NCBI GenBank assembly: GCA_018398765.1
Contig: JAHBMJ010000929.1
Coordinates: 51,017 to 96,874, forward strand
Origin: Chromera velia
Lineage: Eukaryota > Sar > Chromeraceae
DNA length: 45,858 bases
Direction: 5' to 3'
Made by a program: the position numbers and the translations under genes. Position 1 is the first letter of the stretch. Each line of letters starts with the position of its first letter. Under the pieces are notes generated by a model, which saw only the letters and a list, made by a program, of their open reading frames with translations, searched no databases and was not told where the DNA came from. This document shows, in pieces, positions 37,388 to 45,858 of the stretch.

Positions 37388-37690
37388 TTATGCGACGGCA
37401 TCACGCGGCGTCGCGTACCGGTGCCCCCCGTCAAGATACAAATTTACGGCTGTGTATTGCTGTGGTGCACACTGAATTGCGGCGGCGTAGCCCCACAATA
37501 CGGCGGCGTACCAAAGAGGACCCACTTCGTAACCCCCCCCCCCTTTGTAAGGCCCTTACGCAACGCGGTCGCGTAAGAGAATGTTTTGTATATCCCCATG
37601 TGTGGGCATGCATGAGCTCTTGTACGAAAGCGAGGGCCGGGGGGCCGGCGGGGGCGCCCGCAGCGGCGGGCCCTAGGAGCCCGCGAGGGG
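37388..37690. repeat. GC-rich short-hairpin island
   Basis: A GC-rich island in AT-rich surroundings, with repeated GCGGCG(T) blocks (CACGCGGCGTCGCGTA, TGCGGCGGCGTA, ACGGCGGCGTAC). It has a hairpin CTTACGC/GCGTAAG (about 37554-37577) and a very GC-rich palindromic end (GGCCGGGGGGCCGGCGGGGG, 37634-37653). The compact GC hairpins resemble those inside the element at 15599-15833. Confidence 0.65.
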
Positions 37691-37692
37691 TA

Positions 37693-37925
37693 AATGAATG
37701 AATGAATGAGTGAATGAATGAATGAATTAATGAGAGAATAAGGAATCAGATGAATGAGCTAATAAGCAAATGAATGAATGAATGAATGCATGAATGAATG
37801 AATGAATGAATAAATGAATGAATGAATGAATAAATGAATGAATGAATGAATGAATGAATAAATGAATGAATGAATGAATAAATACATGAATGGATGAATG
37901 GATGAATAAATGAATGAATGAATGC
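37693..37925. repeat. Long ATGA microsatellite
   Basis: About 230 bp of ATGA/AATA/GATG-type tetranucleotides with scattered substitutions, directly after the GC-rich island. Confidence 0.93.
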
Positions 37926-40359
37926 AGCCAGGCGTCTCCGGGGCCACGGAACGGCGCCCGAGAGGTGCCTGTGGGAGAAGTGCCGCCGTGACTGATTGTA
38001 GGGCCTGTACGAGGCGCCGCCGCCAGGCTGGCGTGGGACTTAGTCGCTTGACGGGCTGCTCGCACAGAGTATGGGCGCGGGATTGAACGGCGCGTGCGTC
38101 AATGCATTGGTTGAGATACGAAGTGATGCACACGTTCTGTAGCTAAGTAAGGGAAAGCCTGGAAAGCAGTAGAAGCTGTATGATTGGCATGAGTCGTTGT
38201 TGTCAGAACTCTAAGATGGAACTCTCTCTAAGAATGTCTGATTGAGAATCTCTCTGTCTAGCCCACCATACTGCTAGCCTTGTAGTTCCCTAGCCCTGTA
38301 GCCCCGTACGTACACAGCTAACACTGATCCTTATGAGCTGATGGAGGGAAAGACGGTCAAAAAGACAAACAGGTACTAGATGCTAACAGAGAAACATAGT
38401 CGAGAAGCAAACAAACCATGTATCTGAAGTAGACTTTTATAAATGGTTTTGAAGAGGACATATATAGTGCTAGCATCTAGGCTAGCATGGAAGGCCGTTT
38501 TGTTTATTGATAAAAGTCTGGACAGCATCAAATCAATTAATTTGAATAATAAATTACTTTTGGTCAAGTGTTTACTAATAAGCTTTATACATTGGCGCTG
38601 AAATTGACAATAATTATATGACTAGTCAATTTTATGTATGTTTGTAGGCTAATATAATTAATACTAAAATTGAGACCCGAAGAACTCACAGATTTCAAAA
38701 AATGTAGACATTCAATACACAGAAAAAATAAAATTGTGGTAACCTCGGTGGCGCTGCATACAAGATAGGATAGGATAGGATTTATGTTCCGGATGCCTCC
38801 CGTAGCCCAGTTAAGCCCACTACATAGAAAAAGGCTTGTACCGTCGGCGGTTTCGTTCAAGTTTGGCGCTTTGAGCAGCAAATTAACCGCTATGCATCCA
38901 GAGGATTAATCGATTGATCGATTGTTCATATGAAAAAACTTTTTTTTTCCCTGTGTTATCCTGTGTATGAGGGTAAGAAAACAGCTTCTTTCACATGCAC
39001 AAGTAGTAACAACAGAATCATAACTAGAATCATAACGATTTTTCAGTTGCATTCATTTTGGGGGCATCCAGAACAAAAAAGAGCTGGCAAAAGAGCTACT
39101 TTAAATAAATTGCATAACAGGTTTGCTTGAAAAAGAGAAATAAAAGAGAAAAGAATAAGAATAACGCAAGATAATTTAAAGACACAAACAGTCTTTATTG
39201 TCACTCTTCAAATAGACACTGCATGTGTAACAAACACCACTGGCAGACGGTCAGACTCGGAGTCATATCGTTTCGGTCTTACAAAAACAGTTACTGACAA
39301 ACAAAGTTAATAAGCTAAAGCGTAAAGATTTAATAACTTCTGATTAAGAGACAAATTGACAGAAAGAGACATTATATGCTATCTTTTTGTTTTTATATCA
39401 AAATCAAAATTACGAGCGCTATAGTATGAACCCAAGCTGGAACCGACTTAAGCCTACAAACGTAGCTGGGAGTCTGGGATGCTGTATGCATCATTTTGTA
39501 AGCAACGTAGAACACTTTAATTATACTATATAAATTGTGCAACACTGTATATACAAACCTAGATACAAACAGTTGAAAAAAACACTTACGCAGTACTATG
39601 CAACACCTTACCAACGTATACTTATTTTAATATCAATCTAGTTAATTATCAATGTAATAGTGTAGTATCACACTTGACAATATTAAATCCTAAATTAAAT
39701 TATCGTCAAAATATTTTATTGTACAACATAATATAACAGTGCGTTACTTTAATTTACTTTAACTTTGAAATTAATTTAAATTCCTTTTAGTTGTACGATA
39801 AATTATTACTAATTCAACTAAATTCCTTAAAATTATTCCGCTAAATTACTCGAATTTGCAGAGTACACATATATAAATTTGTGTTTTATATAATTGTAGT
39901 ACAGTACAAATACTTTATTCTAGCCTAATTCCTGGGATTTATTGCTGATTTTCGAGCATTACCTAGAACTTTTCAATCGTGAGTTCCCCTCTACTCTAAG
40001 TGTTGTCTGTGTACATTGCGCTAGAGGGGCCTCTGGCAGCTTTGCAGGAAAAGTTTTCAACCAAAGATTCCCTCATTGAACCGATCAGCAAGAGATCCGG
40101 CAAGGCAAGACGCCCAAGAGGAAAGGTAGTCGGGACCGAGGAGCCTTTCTTCTTATCGAGGACGGCAGTACAAAGAGAAACAAACAAACCCAGTGGGACA
40201 AGTCCCATTGGGTTTCCCCTCTCTGTCCAGCTCCCTCGATCCCTTTCCTCCCCTCTCCTAGCGCCCAGCCTCTCAGCTTTTTCTCCAATTCAAAAAGTCT
40301 CCTTGCTCGACGGTTGGGGACCGTTGGGGCCTTTGGGGGCCTTTTGTGTGTTTGTTCAT

Positions 40360-40492
40360 TTACGCCTTTTTCTTCTTCTGCATTGCCCTTCTGTAGAACT
40401 CCAGCTCCTTGCCCTGCATGGAGGGGAGGGGAGGGGAGAAACAATTTGACAGACACAGAGAGAGGGAGGAGACAAGAAGAATGCAAAAAGCG

Positions 40493-40543
<51 letters not shown>

Positions 40544-43500
40544 TTGAGAGAGAGAGAGAGAGGGAGAGGGAGAGGGAGAGAGACTATGCAGAGGTCGGGG
40601 GTTCATCCTTCCGGAAGGAGGCACAGACAGATGATGCATACCTGACGAGGTCCTTCCCTTGCAAGAAAGAAAGAAAGAAAGACAGACAGACAGACAGAAA
40701 GAAAGAAAGAAGGAAAGAGAGAGAGACCCTTCAGATATTTTGATTCACTCTCCCCCCTGGAACTCTATCTCCCCCCCTCCTATCTCCCTTCTCCCCTCAC
40801 GCATACACATTCACAACACTCTCCCACATAAGCACAGAACACAGATGTACTCATTCTCACCGTCTCTCCCTTCCTTCCTTCTCTCTCACGACAGACACGC
40901 GCGCGCATATACACACACAACTTCCTGGACTGACATACCCGCTGCCTGTCCCCTTCTTTGAGACAGAAAAGCAGGCAGACAAAACCGACGGCCTAGATGC
41001 TGTCTCCTTTTCCCTCTCTTTTCTTTCTTTTTTTTTGCCGGCAAAAAACCAAAAAGACAGACTGTAAAACTTCCTTCTTCCCCTTTCACAGACAGAAGGA
41101 AGGAGTAAAAGGAAAGGAAGACAGAGAAAAGAGAGAGAGAGAGAGTCCGTCCACTCCTCGATCAGCACACACGGTACGCCGGTCTCTCTTCGACTCCCCT
41201 CTTCACATATGAATGAATGGAAACACGCCAAAGAGAGCCGACCGTCAAAGTCCCAGAATCGAACACACCGCCCCCGTTCTGCCTGCCTGCCTGCCTGCCC
41301 TCCCGCCCCACCAAAAAAACCACCCACCCACCAACAGACAGACAGACAGACCGACCTCGAGGATGTAGCCTGTATGGGAAACTCAAGAATAATTATGTAT
41401 GCATGCATTAAAGAAAATAAATTCACCAACAGACAGACAGACAGACCGACCTCGAGGATGTAGCCGTCGGCACGGCCGGTCTGTCCGGGTCTGGAGGAGA
41501 CGCACGCGAGAATGCGGCCTCCGACGAGCTGCTCCTCAACGAGGGGGTCCAGCTGCATGCATTTGCACTCATTCATCCTTGCACTCATTCATTCATTCAT
41601 TCATTCATCCATGCACTCACTCACTCATTCATTCACTCATTCGTTCCAACCACACAGCGATGCATGCATGCGTGTACAGTCAATGAGCGTTTCTTTAATG
41701 ACGCCACACGCCACCCCACAAACACGCACACGCACTCATGCACCCCCAGACAGATCATTTTTCTTATGTCGAAGGTCAGCGAGCAATAAAGATCTCCTGT
41801 CTGTTCTCTCTGTCTCTCTGCTTCCTTACACTTCATCCATCCATTCCCTTTTCTTTCTTTCTTTCTTCCTTCCTTCCTTCCAACCGCCTGCATGCCTGCC
41901 TTGAAAGGAAGGTTCCTCCCTCCAATTTGATCGTCTGCTTTCCATCTCATCTCGTCAGAGTAAAGGAACGTGCTCAACGCCCGAGGAGCTTTCTACGAAG
42001 AAATGACTCAACGGACTCATACAAGAGGTGTCAGAAATCCAAATTTTCATCATTATGAGGAAGGAATCAGCAGACGGTTTGTTTAACTAACGGCCTTCTC
42101 GATGAAATGAAGACATGAGGAAGACAGGACCCCTCCACAAACCCCGAGGGGGCTGCCCTCATGCCCTCACTCTTATGGGAGATAAGAGGAATTAAGAGAA
42201 GAAAGCGTGGAGAGACAAATTGAAGAGGACTACACCCACCCAACAAAGGAAGTCGAAAAGCAGAAAGAACGAACCTAACAGAAACAAAAAAGTCTGTCAC
42301 TCACACCACCCCCCCCACACACAGACACTCACACCACCCCCCACCACCCCACCCACACACAGACGCATGCACCCACACCTACCCGAACGCATACAAAAAC
42401 CTTCTCCTGCTGACGCACGCACGCACCTTCCTATCACGCTGGCGAGCGCGGATCTTAGCAAGCACGTGGCCGGACTGCTTTTCCTTCTCGGTGGTGGTCT
42501 CCTCCTGCAATGCAATGGTTGCAATCACACACTCGCACAGTCAGTTGCTCAGTCAGTCAATCAGTCGAAGAAAATAAAGAAAACAACAGACAGAAAAAAG
42601 AAAGAAGAGGAGAGGAACGTTCACATTCGTAGGGAAGCAACTCCACTGCTGTTTCTTTTTAAGTTGCTTCCTTGTTTGCCAGTCTTCTCTTCCCTTCCCT
42701 TCCCTGCTCTTGATGCTCTGCGGAGTCCCAAAAGCACGGCAGAGGAAACGCAACCGACGGTCGCCCCATGTCAGTTGAAACAGAGCTCCCTCTCGTCTGT
42801 ATATCCGGCCCCCCCTACTGCATTCTTTTCCACTGCAACGGCACACTGAGAGATAGAAGCCCACAATCAATCCATCAATCACGTCTGTCTTGAGGTGCTC
42901 GTCACTCCTCCCCAATCATGCAGCTTCTCGTCATCCCTCCCATGAACAAATCCTCAAACCGTCCGACAAATGCCAAACCGTTGGTTTGTTTTCCAATACG
43001 AGGCTGCCCTGTTTCCTTTCTCACCCAGCACAAGAAGATGACTTCCCGTATTTTACTATCTTTCGCGCAAACTCCTGAGCCCCTCCTCTCTTTTCTTTCA
43101 GTGTCTCTCAACTCCTCTCCTCTCGGTCCTCTCCTCTCCTCTCTTTACTTTCCGATAAGCTGACGCACCCCTGCACCCCCATCTACCGAGCTCCGCACCC
43201 ATCTGAAGAGTTCACAACGCCCACTGAAGGTCTCTCTCTCTCTGAGAAGAAACTTCACAATGACGCACGCATCCGTGTGGGGCTTCTGTCTAAAGAAGTG
43301 CAGATTGCGAAGAACCGAGAAAGAAGGGAAGAAACAAGCAAATGAAGAAACAAAAAAACAAAACTGACGGCCTTCTTTCCCTTCTTGGTCAGCTCAACGC
43401 CGTAGTGCTTGGTGTACCTGCACGAGAGAGAGAAGACAAGGATAAGTCGCAGGGATGTTTTGGGGGTGGAACAAGGAGAGGAAAAGGAAGGGAAAGCCAT

Positions 43501-44765
43501 GAGGGGGCATCCTTTGGGTCCCTTTCTTATGAAGCAGACAATCCATCAATGCACAGAAAGAGGAAACACTGCACATCATCTTTCTGTCATACAGGAAAGA
43601 GACAGATTTCATTGATTGATTGATTGATCAGGAAAGCACGCAGACTGCTTCACTCGTTCAGAAGACAGACTGGGCGAGCAAGTCTAGCTGTCTGATTGAC
43701 TGATTGACTCAATCAGTGACTGACCAAGCCTTGAAGGGAGTGGCATCGATCTGAACGATGCAGTTCTTGACCAGCACCTTCGTTCTCACCAGCTCGTTGT
43801 TGGATGCGTTGTAGACAACATCCACGATACGGGTGGGGCGGGTGCAGTCTGCATATATACATGTACATACAGACATGTACATTCACGCAGAAGACGTAAT
43901 AATACACGTGCACAGACTTAAAGACCATACAAAACTTGACTCGGAACAAAAAGACACAATGAGGAGAGGAGCGGGGAAGAGGACAGGAGGGCGCAAGCAT
44001 TGATGCGGCTCAGTACGAAGAGGTGGCAACAGTATCAGCAAAAGGTGGAATGCACAATAGATGAGTTTGTGCCATGACACTGCCCGATCTTGAAACAGTT
44101 CTTTGAATTCTGCGCTGCCTGATGATATCTTTTTTCCGTCACAGCCTGGCAGAGGGAGAAGAGAACAAGAGACAGGCAGTCAGAAGATCGGATCAATGTA
44201 AACAAAGAGCTTTGAATTGAGAAGATGGGACGCGGACCGGGACGGAGGGGGGCGAGGGGAGGTCAAGGGAGGGGACGGAGAGGAAAGGAAAGGGAAGAGA
44301 CGACAAGAGAGAAGGAAAGCCAGACAAGGGGGGAGGTGGTGGAACGTCCGGCGAAAGAGATGCGGGGGCAATCGTTGTCTTCTACCAGCTGCTTCGACGG
44401 ACGCCGTACAAACCGGTTGAACGTGACATGGACAGGCCCACACGACTCGACGCACCTCAAAAAGAACCAACCGACACTTCCATCACTGACTCCCCTCCTC
44501 TTCTTCCGCTCTCTCCCCCGTACCCACTCCCCCCCAACTAGCTGGCTGACTGACTCTCAGATCCCCAGGCGAAGTTGCCAGCCTCCAGACGGAGAGCCCT
44601 GTACTTCAGGTTGCCTCCGAAGCACCGCACAGCACGGACACGCTTGGGTCCGAGCTTGGTGTGCGCAGGGGGGCGTCCGAGCTCGAACTTGCGCTTCTTC
44701 TGGTGGACCGGCATGCGGCCACCGGTGGGCCTGTGCTTGTGGCGCGAGTCTCTGGTGATTCCCAT
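40360..44765 (-). CDS. RPS8: 40S ribosomal protein eS8, 6 exons
   Basis: eS8 is a eukaryotic small-subunit ribosomal protein. Exons in transcript order: 44765-44555, 43848-43725, 43417-43369, 42504-42427, 41552-41451, 40413-40360. They total 618 nt in phase, 205 aa, close to the usual length (about 208). Family landmarks are clear: [17 protein letters not shown] at the start, [20 protein letters not shown], then [115 protein letters not shown] and a Lys-rich end. The segment before the fifth exon ([20 protein letters not shown]) replaces the variable loop of other eS8 proteins. Introns are long (302 to 1037 bp) for a ribosomal protein gene. It diverges from the aldehyde dehydrogenase gene. 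Confidence 0.97.
41329..41465 (-). repeat. Exon-end and donor echo in eS8 intron 5
   Basis: A 42-bp block at 41424-41465, covering the exon-5 end (GYILE), its donor gtcggtctg and 27 further intron bases, is repeated identically at 41329-41370. The 53-bp spacer (41371-41423) is AT-rich. On the minus strand it ends TTTCCCATACA, which with the next G forms CATACAG, so the echo (GGCTACATCCTCGAG|gtcggt) is preceded by an acceptor-like site and could act as a tiny alternative exon. Confidence 0.93.
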
Positions 44766-45484
44766 GCTGCCTACTTATCCGAATGAGGAGGGGGGTCAAT
44801 GGAGAGAGATCACTCAGATGGACCGAGCGGTTTCTCGGCGTTGGCACATGCAGCGCTACGGTCTGACGGTCGCCGTGCGAGTGACCCCGTGGGGTGAAAT
44901 TTAATTGCTTCAATGCATGCTTCGAGAGTAGTTCTGTGCCCCCCAAGCTCACTTTACGGGGTGATTCTTTCGACTTTACGCACGCACCGAATTTCGTAAA
45001 AAGCTAGGGTTATGCAAGAAATTAAAAAAAAAAGAAAATGCTTTCTCAAGGCCTCGAGTTGCTGAGCTGCCCACGACAGAATGAATTTTTGAAATTTATT
45101 TCTGTCCCCTGAGGGCCGCGGGGAACTTAGCTCGAATTATTTTGCGATTTTCAGGCTTCGAATTGCACGTCAGTCCGTGCATGTTGGGTGAGTGCCTCGC
45201 GATTTCAACGCTTGTGGATTTGAGGGAGGGAGACTGACTGCCGTCTCCTCTCAAGCACACCAGCAGAGTGCTTGGGTTCCATTCTGTCTCTTCCACACCG
45301 AAGAGAAGGAGCAGTCCTCATCTGAGCGGTTTATTCGAGTGCGAAGGTGCTTTCCAATCTGTGCATGAAGCGTCTGCTTGCTTCGAGTCTTTGGTTCACC
45401 CGTCCAGCCTGCTCGTTCTCTTTCCGTTCTCTTTCATCTCTCATCCAACCACGTACTCCCCCTACCCTTCTGAAGAGTAACGCC
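44766..45484. promoter_or_regulatory. Divergent promoter region between eS8 and aldehyde dehydrogenase
   Basis: The start codons are 719 bp apart and point away from each other. The middle is AT-rich (44990-45140, with an A run near 45026). The side nearer ALDH is pyrimidine-rich (45400-45475), ending in TCTGAAGAGTAACGCC before the ATG. No named core element is clear. A shared promoter for a ribosomal and a metabolic gene is inference. Confidence 0.5.
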
Positions 45485-45679
45485 ATGGCAGGAATGTGCG
45501 TGCCTGAGGATCTTCAGAAGAACAAACCCCTGGGCCTCCAGGGTAAGTGCCTCTTCATCGACAACGACTTCGTGGCCCCCGACTCCGACGACTTCTTCGA
45601 CACCTTCGACCCCTCCACTGGGGAGGTCCTCTGCAAACTCCCCAACGCATCTGAGGCCATCGTGGACAAGGCCTTCAAG
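45485..45679 (+). CDS. Aldehyde dehydrogenase, first exon only
   Basis: The ATG at 45485 is preceded by AACGCC. The 65-codon exon encodes MAGMCVPEDLQKNKPLGL, then LFIDNDFVAPDSDDFFDTFD, then PSTGEVLCKLPNASEAIVDK and AFK. This matches the N-terminal start of class 1/2-type aldehyde dehydrogenases (family pattern: LFI(N/D)(N/G)xFV, TFxPxTGEVI, AxxxDVDxAV). It ends in phase 0 at a donor gtcggt. The catalytic Cys/Glu and NAD-binding regions lie beyond the window. It has no signal or transit peptide, so a cytosolic product is likely. Subclass cannot be told from this part. Confidence 0.85.
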
Positions 45680-45753
45680 GTCGGTCCGGGGGTGCATGGG
45701 TGGGGTGCAGTGAATATGCAGGGGGGTGGGTGGGTATCGTGTGCGCTTCTGTA

Positions 45754-45848
45754 TGTGAGTGAGTGAGTGAGTGAGTGAGTGAATGAGTAGCGAGTGAGTG
45801 AGTGAGTGAGTGAGTGAGAGGTGTGTGTGTGTGTGGTGTGTGTGCGCG
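45754..45848 (+). repeat. GTGA and GT microsatellite at the right edge
   Basis: Two blocks of GAGT units separated by AATGAGTAGC, then GT/GC dinucleotides, in the first intron of the aldehyde dehydrogenase gene. Confidence 0.93.
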
Positions 45849-45858
45849 CGGGAGAGAA

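Larger units (their letters stand above)
35457..40359. other. 4.9-kb AT-rich convergent spacer with transposon-like debris
   Basis: This lies between the 3' ends of the LRR gene (+) and eS8 (-). No intact gene was recognised. It contains an (A)4TAGT palindrome cluster, an orphan coding-like fragment, a GC-rich hairpin island, an ATGA microsatellite, a GGATA run (38765-38780) and very AT-rich sequence at 39100-39960. A strong hairpin (AAACCCAGTGGGA at 40186-40198, TCCCATTGGGTTT at 40203-40215, one G-T wobble) stands 145 bp past the eS8 stop codon. Confidence 0.6.

Noticed and set aside
38374-38482. MITE with CTAGATGCTA inverted ends
   Set aside because: Only about 10 bp of inverted match and no target site duplication; may be chance in AT-rich sequence.
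40590-40620. tRNA B-box-like GGGGGTTCATCC
   Set aside because: The 5' side is pure GA microsatellite and no cloverleaf can form.

Overview
The window is nuclear DNA of an intron-rich eukaryotic microbe, most likely a photosynthetic alveolate with a complex plastid (a chromerid such as Chromera velia would fit; this is inference). Two enzymes of bacterial or plastid type, a RecG helicase and a VKOR-thioredoxin fusion, both start with a signal peptide followed by transit-like sequence. A eukaryotic ribosomal protein eS8 gene is present, and genes are cut into small exons by GT-AG introns filled with microsatellites. I rebuilt exon chains by hand from reading frame, splice sites and protein family conservation. 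Five chains close in frame over all exons: RecG (11 exons, 1302 aa), VKOR-Trx (2 exons, 581 aa), an LRR/EF-hand protein (15 exons, 623 aa), eS8 (6 exons, 205 aa) and an unrecognised 524-aa protein (5 exons).

Layout: a possible 3' end of a gene (+, 2-175); repeat-rich spacer with a 53-bp tandem array; RecG (+, 2366-10236); AT-rich spacer; an unknown long ORF (-, 13325 down to 11982 or 11673); a tentative gene starting with an N-myristoylation-like MGCGP motif (+, 14036 to about 18054, incompletely resolved); the 524-aa gene (-, 21640-18110); a 0.9-kb divergent promoter region; VKOR-Trx (+, 22558-25357); LRR/EF-hand (+, 26688-35456); a 4.9-kb AT-rich spacer with palindromic elements and an orphan coding-like fragment; eS8 (-, 44765-40360); a 0.7-kb divergent promoter region; and the first exon of an aldehyde dehydrogenase (+, 45485 onward). 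The genes do not form one pathway. RecG would act in organelle DNA repair and VKOR-Trx in thylakoid disulfide formation.

The most unusual feature is intron structure. (1) 22 of 35 mapped 5' splice sites have C at position +3 (GTCAGT, GTCTGT, GTCGGT), and most 3' sites read TGCAG. (2) Several introns start with the donor expanded into a microsatellite (GTCTGTCTG..., GTCAGTCAG...). (3) At least four introns carry an 'echo', a near-identical copy of the end of the preceding exon, usually with its splice donor. (4) At three loci the direct copies are separated by a spacer of about 66-74 bp ending in a shared TTCTGTATGA(A/C)AA...ATGC motif; two of these spacers are palindromic and AT-rich, like a very small mobile or introner-like element. 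In RecG the echo duplicates helicase motif II with a changed residue.
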